Part shown: positions 1 through 6,743 of the stretch, piece by piece | Layout: every line of letters begins with the position of its first letter | How positions within the stretch are numbered: the first letter of the stretch is position 1 | Assembly (NCBI GenBank): GCA_902787595.1 | Contig: CADAHD010000114.1 | Coordinates: forward strand, 1 to 7,096 | Length of the DNA stretch: 7,096 bases | Origin: an uncultured Lachnospiraceae bacterium | Lineage (GTDB): Bacteria; Bacillota_A; Clostridia; Lachnospirales; Lachnospiraceae | Direction of reading: 5' to 3' | Notes under the pieces: generated by a model | Databases searched by the model: none | What the model was told of the DNA's origin: nothing | What the model saw: the letters and a program-made list of their open reading frames with translations, nothing else | Program-made: the position numbers and the translations under genes

Positions 1-192
1 GGCAGCCTGGTGATCGACGGAGTGACGGGTCTTAAATTCAAAAATAATGTTAAAGGGCTTAATGCGGCTATAGAGCTTTTTGAGACCATGGACAGAAAAA
101 TACTTTCCGATAACGCATACGATGAGTATCTCAAAAAATACTCATCCGAGATAAATTATAAAATGCTAAAAAACATATATGACAGCTTATGA
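1..192 (+). CDS. Glycosyltransferase, GT4-like, C-terminal fragment
   Basis: This is the last 63 codons of a gene that starts before the window; the reading frame is open from base 1 to a TGA stop. The segment VIDGVTGLKFKNN (fragment residues 4-16) is the familiar 'dG.tGl.f' segment that follows the nucleotide-sugar binding EX7E region in GT-B glycosyltransferases of family GT4. The remainder is helical and ends in Y-x(6)-NYKMLKNIYDSL, the usual C-terminal helix of this family. The enzyme would add a sugar from a nucleotide-sugar donor to a growing glycan on the cytoplasmic side of the membrane. Donor and acceptor cannot be read from this fragment. A GTG at base 10 lies in frame but is internal to the domain, so it is not the true start. 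The stop overlaps the next gene's start by ATGA. The family call is fairly sure; substrate is unknown. Confidence 0.8.
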   Translation, partial: GSLVIDGVTGLKFKNNVKGLNAAIELFETMDRKILSDNAYDEYLKKYSSEINYKMLKNIYDSL

Positions 193-1178
193 GTTTTAAG
201 AGTTTTTTAAATAATACCAGGACACTGATATCCGGAGATTACAGGGAGATAGAGCGTAACTGCATAGCTGCAAAAAATGCCCGTGTGATCAAACGTTATC
301 AGGGAAAAGAGGACATATACTGCGTGCTGCGCCTTTATACGGATGAAGGCGGGCTTTTTAATTTCTTTCTTAAGGCGCTTTCGGGAATAAGCTACAGCAT
401 ACAGCACGGATACATTCCGGTTATAGATATGCAGACTAAGGAGAACATATTTTGCAGCGCTTCGGAAAGAAAGACTAAAAATGCCTGGGAGTTTTTCTTT
501 GAGCAGCCTGCAGGAGTCAGCTTTGAGGAAATAAAGAATAAAAAGAATATCATCGTACTGGAGAATCCCAGGATGCCGGGCGGTTTCCTGCTGAGCCTTA
601 CACGCACCGAAAAGCCTACCGCATACTGGCGCAAACTGTGCAAAAAATATATACATTTTTCTGCAGCAGTAAAAGCCGAGATAGAAAAGTATGATAATGA
701 GTACAATAAAACGGACAGATGGCTGGGAGTGCTGGCCAGGGGAACCGATTATTTGAGCAAAGGCGTGGGTCATGCCGTACAGCCGGATATGGATACTCTC
801 ATCAAAAAGGTGCGCGCCGTTAAAGAAGAATATGGCTGCAAGCGGATCTTTCTGGCAACGGAGGATCTGGAGATCCTGGATGCGCTGAACAGTACATTTC
901 CGAAAGATATAATGACGATAGAACAGAAACGTTATCGCGGAAAACAGGATGTAAAGCTGGGACAGAAGGCAGACTACCGCCGGGATGCGCTTGCAATGAA
1001 CATAAGTTACCTGGCGGCTATATATTATCTTTCAAAATGCAGCTGCCTGATCACATCGGATACGGGCGGAGCGACGGGAGCCTATATTTTATCCGATGGT
1101 TATGAGTACACCCATTGCTGGTTTTTGGGAACGATGGGCAGCACAGATGAAGAAACACTGGATATCAGCAGGATCTGA
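189..1178 (+). CDS. Fucosyltransferase-like (NodZ/GT23-type GT-B) glycosyltransferase
   Basis: A 329-residue soluble protein with no signal peptide or membrane span. The C-terminal half looks like the donor-binding domain of the alpha-1,2/alpha-1,6/O-fucosyltransferase superfamily. It has LGVLARGTDY (residues 179-188), which aligns with motif I (HxRRxD) of those enzymes; GHAVQP (194-199); a strand with FLATED (221-226); and a helix-strand LSKCSCLITSDTGG (281-294), matching the later motif that normally reads 'l..cd.figt.sS'. The basic residue R184 and D187 of motif I are kept, but the usual His is Leu182 and the second Arg is Gly185. The start is the ATG overlapping the previous stop (ATGA). 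No good Shine-Dalgarno precedes it, so translation is probably coupled. Known family members use GDP-fucose or related GDP sugars; use of GDP-fucose here is inference. It likely adds one residue to the glycan built by this locus. Clostridial homologues are often left as hypothetical proteins. Confidence 0.65.
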   Translation: MSFKSFLNNTRTLISGDYREIERNCIAAKNARVIKRYQGKEDIYCVLRLYTDEGGLFNFFLKALSGISYSIQHGYIPVIDMQTKENIFCSASERKTKNAWEFFFEQPAGVSFEEIKNKKNIIVLENPRMPGGFLLSLTRTEKPTAYWRKLCKKYIHFSAAVKAEIEKYDNEYNKTDRWLGVLARGTDYLSKGVGHAVQPDMDTLIKKVRAVKEEYGCKRIFLATEDLEILDALNSTFPKDIMTIEQKRYRGKQDVKLGQKADYRRDALAMNISYLAAIYYLSKCSCLITSDTGGATGAYILSDGYEYTHCWFLGTMGSTDEETLDISRI

Positions 1179-1234
1179 ATTAAGATGATATACCGCTTTA
1201 CATGCGGAAAGATAAGAAATAGTGACGGCAGGAT

Positions 1235-1241
1235 AAGGGAG
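1235..1241 (+). promoter_or_regulatory. Shine-Dalgarno site for the 1250 start
   Basis: The sequence AAGGGAG lies 8 bases before the ATG at 1250. It sits in the longest gap of the window (1179-1249, 71 bases), where translational coupling to the previous gene is not possible. It supports the chosen start. The rest of the gap shows no convincing promoter or terminator. Confidence 0.7.
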
Positions 1242-1249
1242 AAAACAGA

Positions 1250-2377
1250 ATGGGTTTGAATGATAAAGGCTTTGATGTGCCGGTTGTTATGATAGTTTAT
1301 AAGCGTCTTGATGTGACTAAAGAGTCGTTTGAATCTATACGAAAACTGAAGCCTCAAAAACTGTATATAATATGTGACGGTCCCAAAGATCGTAAGGATA
1401 AGAAGGCTGTTGATGAAGTACGCGATTATCTGGATTCTCATATCGATTGGGACTGCGAGGTATATAGAAATTATGCAGAGAAAAATATGGGACTCAGATA
1501 CCGTATGCCAAGCGGCATGGCATGGGTTTTCGAAAAGGAGGACAGAGCGATCTTTATCGAAGATGATATTCAGGCCGATCAGAACTTCTTTTATTTTTGC
1601 CGCGATATGCTTGAGCATTATGAAAATGATGAACGTATAGGAATGATCAGCGGTAATAATCTTTATCCCGAGGCAAAGATATTTAAAACTGAAGATATAT
1701 GTTTCTCCTCTTTTGCGATGATATGGGGATGGGCTACATGGAAACGCGCCTGGGAAAAGTACGATGTGAACATACGAAAATGGCCGCAGCTGAAAAGGCA
1801 AAAGAAGTTTAAGAAATTCATGAAGCCACATACATGGAGATTCTTTTCTATAGTATTTGATGATCTGCAATATCACTGGTACCGCACCTGGGGATATCAA
1901 TGGAATTTCAATATGTGGGCGAACGATATGCTCGGTATAGTCCCCAAATATAATCTGATAAGGAATATCGGCATGGGACATGAGATGGCCGAACACCCTG
2001 GCGATACAAAGGAAAAGATAGACCTGGTATCCGGCGTCGAGCTTAAGGGTCTTGAACTGCCCATCAAATATCCTAAAAAGGTTAAGAGAAATGCGGAATA
2101 TGATGAGATGTTCCAGGATGGATTTTTTACTGAAAAGATCGGACTGTTCAAACGCTTTAAATATTTTGTCAGAGCTGCCCTGTATGAGAGGGCATATGCT
2201 GTCATAAAGCAGATGGAAAAGGATGATGAATACTTTAACAACATCCTTAAGGATAAATATAAACTGGATGCCGAAGGCCTTAAGCTGAATCCCGGAGACA
2301 GATACAAGCTTATCACTCCGAAGGAAATGTGCAGAAGCGCAAGGCAGTATAAGAAATATTTAAGGAAGAAGAAATGA
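1250..2377 (+). CDS. GT-A glycosyltransferase, 'HlpA-like' family
   Basis: A 375-residue cytoplasmic protein. PVVMIVYKRLDVTKESFESI (residues 11-30) is the first strand and helix of a GT-A nucleotide-sugar fold. KLYIICDGP (37-45) follows, then IDWDCEV..N (65-74). FIEDD (102-106) holds the acidic DxD-type metal site, followed by MISGNN (132-137) and the hallmark IWGWATWKRAW (158-168). TWGYQWNF (213-220) and PKYNLIRNIGMG (232-243) complete a pattern seen in glycosyltransferases often labelled 'hemolytic protein HlpA-like'. That label is misleading: the sequence is a sugar transferase and shows no toxin feature. A Lys-rich C-terminal tail of about 100 residues lies beyond the conserved domain and may touch the membrane. 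The start is supported by a Shine-Dalgarno site at 1235-1241, and the stop overlaps the next start by ATGA. It probably adds one sugar to the oligosaccharide of this locus. Donor and linkage are unknown. Confidence 0.8.
   Translation: MGLNDKGFDVPVVMIVYKRLDVTKESFESIRKLKPQKLYIICDGPKDRKDKKAVDEVRDYLDSHIDWDCEVYRNYAEKNMGLRYRMPSGMAWVFEKEDRAIFIEDDIQADQNFFYFCRDMLEHYENDERIGMISGNNLYPEAKIFKTEDICFSSFAMIWGWATWKRAWEKYDVNIRKWPQLKRQKKFKKFMKPHTWRFFSIVFDDLQYHWYRTWGYQWNFNMWANDMLGIVPKYNLIRNIGMGHEMAEHPGDTKEKIDLVSGVELKGLELPIKYPKKVKRNAEYDEMFQDGFFTEKIGLFKRFKYFVRAALYERAYAVIKQMEKDDEYFNNILKDKYKLDAEGLKLNPGDRYKLITPKEMCRSARQYKKYLRKKK
2362..2366 (+). promoter_or_regulatory. Shine-Dalgarno site inside the preceding gene
   Basis: AAGGA lies 7 bases before the ATG at 2374, within the last codons of the upstream glycosyltransferase gene. 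Together with the ATGA stop/start overlap it supports this start over later in-frame ATGs such as the one at residue 41, which would cut into the first predicted strand. Confidence 0.6.
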
Positions 2378-3972
2378 AGACAGAAGAATTCCCGGTAAGC
2401 AGAGACGTTGTGGAAGGACTGATCAAAGTCCTTGATAACGGGGAAAATAATGAGGGCGATAAAAGGGACAGAACAGTATACGTAAATCTTTCGATGGTGC
2501 GGCTGCAGATGGCCTGGGTAATGCCAAAGCTTTTATATGCAAGGGCAGTGGCAGATAAACTGTCTGCTGATGTATATGTAATATGCTGGAGAGAGAATGA
2601 GCTTTTTGAGAAGCTTTTGAACAACATGGGTATGAAGTTTCTGTGCCTGGAAAAGCTTTTGCGTAAGAATATACCCGGTGCTGTATCCGCAATAGTTAAG
2701 ACAACCGCTTTTATGATAACTGATGGGAGCGGCGCAGGTTTAAAGAAACTGCGTTACAGTAAAGTGGGCGCAGGGAAATATCTTTATGAAGATATCATCA
2801 GGACATCTTCCTTATCCACGATCAGAAGCGCAAGAAACAAGATATGTTTAAAAAAGATGCTTCATATATTATGGATGTGTTCTTCTCTTGATTCTTATTT
2901 AAAGAAGCATAAACCCTCTTTTGCCGTGGTTGATGATCTGGCTTATCATGAAGCTATAATAATATGCCTTTTCAAAAAGCATGGCGCAAAGCTGCGCAAT
3001 GTCAGTACCACTCTTGAAGAGGAAGTATTTATTGATGAAAAAGGCGAGCCGGTACGAAGAGGCGGATGGGTGCATGATTGCATTGCGGAACAGCTGGATG
3101 AAGTGTATGATGCGGCTGAACGCGCAGAGGAATTGCTGGCGCTTAATTTTGCCGGCATATCCGGACGTTCGATCGACAGAGGCGCTTTTAAAGGCAAGGA
3201 GATCTTTAGCCGCGAAGAACTGACAAAGCAGCTGGGACTGGATCCGTCAAAAAAGAATGCCGTGATAATGGCGCATACATTTACCGACGCTGTTTTTAAT
3301 TACGGCGATATTTATTTCAGGGATTATTACGACTGGCTGGAACAGACCCTCAGGATAGCAGAAGGCGTAGATAATGTGAACTGGATATTAAAGCCTCATC
3401 CCACCAGGAAAGCATACAACGAAGATACGGATTCAATAGAGAAGATGTATGAGAGGCATAAAAAGCCACATATCTTTCTGCTGCCCGATAAGGTGAGCGG
3501 CGGCAGCATAAAAGAGCTTGCAGATGTTTTGCTTACAATAGGAGGAAATGCCGGAGCCGAGTTTGCGTGTTTCGGAATACCTGCGGTGATCGTGGGCAAG
3601 CCTTATTACCGCGGTTTTGGTTTTACGATTGAGCCTGCGGATATAAATGAATACGAAAAAACTCTTAAAGACATAGCTGCTGTAAGTCCGCTTTCCCAAG
3701 ACCAGATCGTAACAGCCAGAAAAGTATATTACTACAAAAAGAAAGGCAGAAGACATAATGAGCGCTTTGATGATGAGCTGGCGCAGGGCTTGTCTGAGCT
3801 TTATACGCAAATGCAGGATAAGATGGCTGTCAGCTATTTTGAGAGCAATAAAGGAACGAAGGAATATAACGATATGGTATGCAGATACCTGTGCGATTAT
3901 TTTACAAAGAACGGCATTAAGGAAAACGAGTATTATAAAAGAGGCATGCAGCGAGGGGATGAGCTGATATGA
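2374..3972 (+). CDS. Capsule polysaccharide synthesis glycosyltransferase, KpsC/KpsS-like
   Basis: A 532-residue soluble protein with two Rossmann-like halves, as in GT-B enzymes. The N-terminal half starts near TVYVNLSMVRLQMAW (residues 34-48), with VVDDLAYHEA (185-194) as a likely further strand and loop. The C-terminal half carries AHTFTDAVF (300-308), FRDYYDWLEQTLRIA (315-329), NWILKPHP (336-343) and GGNAGAEFACFGIPAVIVG (390-408), followed by KPYYRGFGFT (409-418). The KxHP motif and the 'G..A.EfacfGiPaV..G..yY...G.T' block are the core of the capsule-synthesis family that includes the Kdo transferases KpsC and KpsS. CDP-glycerol glycerophosphotransferases share a distant KxHP pattern and are the main alternative. 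About 33 acidic residues precede the first strand. The start overlaps the previous stop by ATGA and has AAGGA at 2362-2366, 7 bases upstream. Kdo as donor is not implied: a Gram-positive host would not normally make it. The true donor is unknown. Confidence 0.7.
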   Translation: MKTEEFPVSRDVVEGLIKVLDNGENNEGDKRDRTVYVNLSMVRLQMAWVMPKLLYARAVADKLSADVYVICWRENELFEKLLNNMGMKFLCLEKLLRKNIPGAVSAIVKTTAFMITDGSGAGLKKLRYSKVGAGKYLYEDIIRTSSLSTIRSARNKICLKKMLHILWMCSSLDSYLKKHKPSFAVVDDLAYHEAIIICLFKKHGAKLRNVSTTLEEEVFIDEKGEPVRRGGWVHDCIAEQLDEVYDAAERAEELLALNFAGISGRSIDRGAFKGKEIFSREELTKQLGLDPSKKNAVIMAHTFTDAVFNYGDIYFRDYYDWLEQTLRIAEGVDNVNWILKPHPTRKAYNEDTDSIEKMYERHKKPHIFLLPDKVSGGSIKELADVLLTIGGNAGAEFACFGIPAVIVGKPYYRGFGFTIEPADINEYEKTLKDIAAVSPLSQDQIVTARKVYYYKKKGRRHNERFDDELAQGLSELYTQMQDKMAVSYFESNKGTKEYNDMVCRYLCDYFTKNGIKENEYYKRGMQRGDELI

Positions 3973-5735
3973 TAAAGAAGATAATTACGATCCTTGAACC
4001 GAAGCAGAGGCTGAAACTCGCAGGCGTATTGCTTATAATACTGATAAATTCGGGACTTGAGCTCCTTGGCGTATCCGGTGTAATGCCGCTCATCGAGGCG
4101 GTCACCAGGCCCGACGCCATAGAGGACAGCAAAGTATTTTCAATCGCGGGAAAAATATTGCATACACAGGATACCAATCAGCTGATCGCGGCGTTTGCCA
4201 TAGCTCTGGCAGCGGTATATATAATAAAAAATCTGTATATAATCTGGATGAATTCCGTTCTGTATCATTTTACTACCTACAGCCAGAAGGATCTGGCAGT
4301 CAGGCTGACGGAATGCTATATGAATCAGGATTACGCATTTCATGTAGAGCATAACCTTGCGGAGCTGCAGCGAAATGTTGAAAACGACGTAAGCAATCTT
4401 TTTACGGCTTTGCTGAATATTCTGGAACTGACAGCAGAAGTGCTGGTGTGTGTATGCATGGGAGTTTTTCTGGCTTTTACCGATCTGGCGACCACTTTGA
4501 TGATCTCTGCGCTTATGGTGATCCTTTTGTTTTTCCTCCTCGTCCTGATGAAGAAGAGACTTAAATATCTGGGAATAATGAATCGTAAAAAGTACGAGGA
4601 AAGAGTGGGCTGGTTTATACAAAGCTTCAGCGGCATAAAGGAGATCAAGGCCGGCAGTAAAGAAGATTATTTTATAAACGGTTACAGTAATTCGTATACA
4701 GAATATGCAGGCATATTTTATGAGAGAAATGTACTTACCAATCTTTCCAAACCTTCGGTTGAAATGGTATGCATAGGCGGTATACTGATCTTTTTGGCGG
4801 TACGTATTCTTTCCGGTGAAGACCTGTCGACTTTTGCGCCGGTGCTTGCTGTATTTGCTGCGGCTGCTTTCCGTATGATGCCTGCATTCAACAGGATGAG
4901 CGGTTATCTGAGCAATATCATGTTTACCAAAGCGTCTGTTGATTCGGTCCTTAAAGATATGCAGGATATGGAGAAACTTCAGAAGAAACGTAATGTTAAA
5001 AGAGATGTTGAGTTAAGTTTTAAAGAGGCTTTAAAGATAAACGATCTGAGCTTCAATTATCCTTCCAGACCGGATGTAAAAGTGCTCGATCATATAAGCT
5101 TTGATATACCTGCAAAAAGATCGGTGGCGCTTGTGGGACCTTCGGGCGCAGGAAAGACCACTCTTGCAGATATCATAATGGGGATCTATTCGCCTGTTAG
5201 CGGACATATTACCGTTGACGGAAAAGACATACATGAAAATGTTGACGCTTGGCACGATATCATAGGCTATATTCCCCAGTCGATATATCTTATGGACGGC
5301 AGTCTGCGAAAAAATGTAGCTTTCGGTATTCCGGAAGATGAGGTAGACGACGAAAAAATATGGAGGGCGCTTAAGGAAGCCCAGCTGGATGAGTTTGTGA
5401 GGCAGCAGCCGGACGGACTGGATTGCCGCATAGGAGACCGCGGCGTTAAGCTCTCCGGTGGGCAGAGACAGAGGATAGGCATAGCCAGAGCGCTTTATAC
5501 GGAGCCGCAGATGCTGGTGCTGGATGAAGCCACATCTGCGCTGGACGGCGAGACTGAGAATGCGGTTATGGACGCCATATACCGGCTGAACGGAAGCGTT
5601 ACGATGATAATTATCGCGCACAGGATAACAACCATAAGGAACTGTGATGTTATTTACAGGATACAGAATGGGAAGGCTGAGCAGATAAGCTATGAAGAGG
5701 CTGCAAAGCTCAGTACGGCCAATGCGGATGCATGA
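3969..5735 (+). CDS. ABC exporter, PglK-like lipid-linked oligosaccharide flippase
   Basis: A complete 588-residue ABC half-transporter: an N-terminal membrane domain fused to a nucleotide-binding domain, expected to work as a homodimer. Hydrophobic segments lie near residues 15-40, 72-95, 150-171, 175-195, 263-283 and 287-305, giving the six helices of a type IV exporter. The ATPase domain is intact: Walker A GPSGAGKTT (390-398), Q-loop IPQ (435-437), signature LSGGQ (495-499), Walker B with MLVLDE (515-520), D-loop SALD (523-526) and switch His551. The loop after the first helix (about 41-70), the FRMMPAFNRM segment (301-310) and the IGYIPQSIYLMDGS stretch (432-445) resemble Campylobacter PglK, the flippase of undecaprenyl-linked N-glycan heptasaccharide; this comparison is from memory. 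Surrounded by glycosyltransferase genes, it most likely moves their lipid-linked product outward. A generic MsbA-like exporter is the alternative. The start overlaps the previous stop by ATGA, with GAGGGG at 3953-3958 upstream. Confidence 0.8.
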   Translation: MIKKIITILEPKQRLKLAGVLLIILINSGLELLGVSGVMPLIEAVTRPDAIEDSKVFSIAGKILHTQDTNQLIAAFAIALAAVYIIKNLYIIWMNSVLYHFTTYSQKDLAVRLTECYMNQDYAFHVEHNLAELQRNVENDVSNLFTALLNILELTAEVLVCVCMGVFLAFTDLATTLMISALMVILLFFLLVLMKKRLKYLGIMNRKKYEERVGWFIQSFSGIKEIKAGSKEDYFINGYSNSYTEYAGIFYERNVLTNLSKPSVEMVCIGGILIFLAVRILSGEDLSTFAPVLAVFAAAAFRMMPAFNRMSGYLSNIMFTKASVDSVLKDMQDMEKLQKKRNVKRDVELSFKEALKINDLSFNYPSRPDVKVLDHISFDIPAKRSVALVGPSGAGKTTLADIIMGIYSPVSGHITVDGKDIHENVDAWHDIIGYIPQSIYLMDGSLRKNVAFGIPEDEVDDEKIWRALKEAQLDEFVRQQPDGLDCRIGDRGVKLSGGQRQRIGIARALYTEPQMLVLDEATSALDGETENAVMDAIYRLNGSVTMIIIAHRITTIRNCDVIYRIQNGKAEQISYEEAAKLSTANADA

Positions 5736-5752
5736 TCTGAATTCGTTTTAAT

Positions 5753-5758
5753 AAGGAG
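5753..5758 (+). promoter_or_regulatory. Shine-Dalgarno site that fixes a TTG start
   Basis: A consensus AAGGAG sits 7 bases before TTG 5766-5768 in the 30-base gap after the ABC exporter gene. The first in-frame ATG comes only at about residue 33 of the product and has no comparable site, so the TTG is the preferred start. Confidence 0.8.
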
Positions 5759-5765
5759 AGCTGTT

Positions 5766-6722
5766 TTGATAAGAAGGATACAATGGGCCGCTCAGGCAGC
5801 AGGATATGTACTGCGTAATAAGATCAAAGCTTTCAATAAGCTGCCTTATGCAAAGAGAAAAATGCTGGACAACGAGGAAGGCAGTAAATATCTTGAGGAA
5901 CTGATACTGAGCGGAAAGCCCTTTATGGCAGGAAGGCTGGGCGGTTTTGAGCTGGCTGTAATGCGCATGGTTGAGTTTCATTTCCCTAAAAAATACGCAA
6001 AGACTGTCAGGATGGCTTATGAGTGCGCCGGTTTTTTTCCGGATGATCCTTCTCTTGCGGAGCGTTTTACTTCTGTTATGGAAGAGGCTTACAGAAGGAC
6101 TGATGTGCTGGCATGCTGCAGGCAGTTTGCGGAGCCCTGGTTTATAAACCGCTTTTTGCCGAAGGAGAGCGTTACGGTTAAAAACCTGAGTGTATATGAT
6201 GTATATGCACTCGAGCATCACTGGACAAAAGCGCTGAAAGGGAAAAAGGTGTTGATAGTGACATCTTTCCCGGATTCGGTAAAGATGCAGTATGCCCGGA
6301 GAGAAGAGATCTACAGGGATTCGGATATCCTTCCTGAATTCGGAGAGCTTATCGTCTATAAGCCTGTTATGACCATAGGTGATCTGAAGGATGAGCGTTT
6401 TAACGACTGGTTCGAAGCACTGGACTTTATGAAAAAAGAAATACTGGAACTGGATTTTGACATAGCGCTGATGGCATGCGGCGCCTATGGCTTTCCTCTT
6501 GCAGGAGAGATAAAAAACGCCGGAAGGCAGGCAGTTTATATGGGCGGCGTGCTGCAGATACTCTTTGGCATATTGGGACGGCGCTGGGACGGATCACGTT
6601 TTGGCGGTATCGAGCATATGCCGGAAAAGCTGAAAAGATATTACAACGATTCATGGATCTATCCTATAGAGGAAAGGCCAAAGGATGCAGATAAAGTAGA
6701 GTACGGTCCTTACTGGAAATAA
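5766..6722 (+). CDS. Putative GT-D-fold-like glycosyltransferase, uncharacterised
   Basis: A 318-residue cytoplasmic protein starting at TTG, supported by AAGGAG at 5753-5758. It carries GRLGGFEL (residues 56-63), which sits where GT-D-fold enzymes (the DUF1792 type) have RFGDGE; the Arg and Glu are kept but the Asp of the DxE motif is Gly60. KVLIVTSFPDSV (161-172) is a Rossmann-like strand and loop. CGAYGFPLAGEIK (238-250) and GGVLQILFGILGRRWD (260-275) form a strongly conserved-looking core, and a W..P...RP...D.VE.G.YW ending (297-317) closes the protein. This arrangement recurs in unnamed proteins of polysaccharide loci. A second nucleotide-binding site is plausible around residues 233-265. 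It sits between the flippase and a GT2 gene, so a sugar transferase role is the best guess. No substrate can be given. A non-transferase, such as a modifying enzyme, remains possible. Confidence 0.55.
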   Translation: MIRRIQWAAQAAGYVLRNKIKAFNKLPYAKRKMLDNEEGSKYLEELILSGKPFMAGRLGGFELAVMRMVEFHFPKKYAKTVRMAYECAGFFPDDPSLAERFTSVMEEAYRRTDVLACCRQFAEPWFINRFLPKESVTVKNLSVYDVYALEHHWTKALKGKKVLIVTSFPDSVKMQYARREEIYRDSDILPEFGELIVYKPVMTIGDLKDERFNDWFEALDFMKKEILELDFDIALMACGAYGFPLAGEIKNAGRQAVYMGGVLQILFGILGRRWDGSRFGGIEHMPEKLKRYYNDSWIYPIEERPKDADKVEYGPYWK

Positions 6723-6727
6723 TGCGC

Positions 6728-6734
6728 GGAGAGG
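6728..6734 (+). promoter_or_regulatory. Shine-Dalgarno site for the 6744 start
   Basis: GGAGAGG lies 9 bases before ATG 6744 in a 21-base gap. It favours this ATG over the one at 6722, which overlaps the previous stop but opens a frame of only 17 codons. Confidence 0.65.
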
Positions 6735-6743
6735 CAAGCCTGT

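Noticed and set aside
207..773. Minus-strand open frame (188 codons)
   Set aside because: It is wholly antisense to the fucosyltransferase-like gene, with no domain and no matching operon direction.
862..877. Perfect 7-base inverted repeat AGGATCT-GG-AGATCCT
   Set aside because: It lies within the coding sequence for TEDLEIL with only two bases between the arms. Chance is a sufficient explanation, and nothing around it suggests an operator.
1193..1207. Small inverted repeat CCGC-7-GCGG in the 1179-1249 gap
   Set aside because: A 4-base stem with a 7-base loop and no T-run after it is too weak for a terminator or riboswitch.
1535..1541. Consensus AAGGAGG inside the HlpA-like gene
   Set aside because: No start codon of any useful frame lies at the right distance. 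It encodes Lys-Glu-Asp of the conserved domain.
1374..1640. Alternative + strand frame of 88 codons within the HlpA-like gene
   Set aside because: It is in another frame inside a well-supported gene, with no ribosome site or domain. Similar internal frames at 2981-3223, 3758-3967 and 6476-6694 were dropped for the same reason.
1100..1996. Long open frame on the minus strand (298 codons)
   Set aside because: It lies opposite the end of the fucosyltransferase-like gene and most of the HlpA-like gene, both with conserved motifs. Its product is rich in Ile, Tyr, His and Phe without a recognisable domain. It is a by-product of the sense codon bias.
5031..5621. Minus-strand open frame (196 codons)
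   Set aside because: It is antisense to the ATPase domain of the exporter, whose Walker and signature motifs are intact. No family resemblance was seen.
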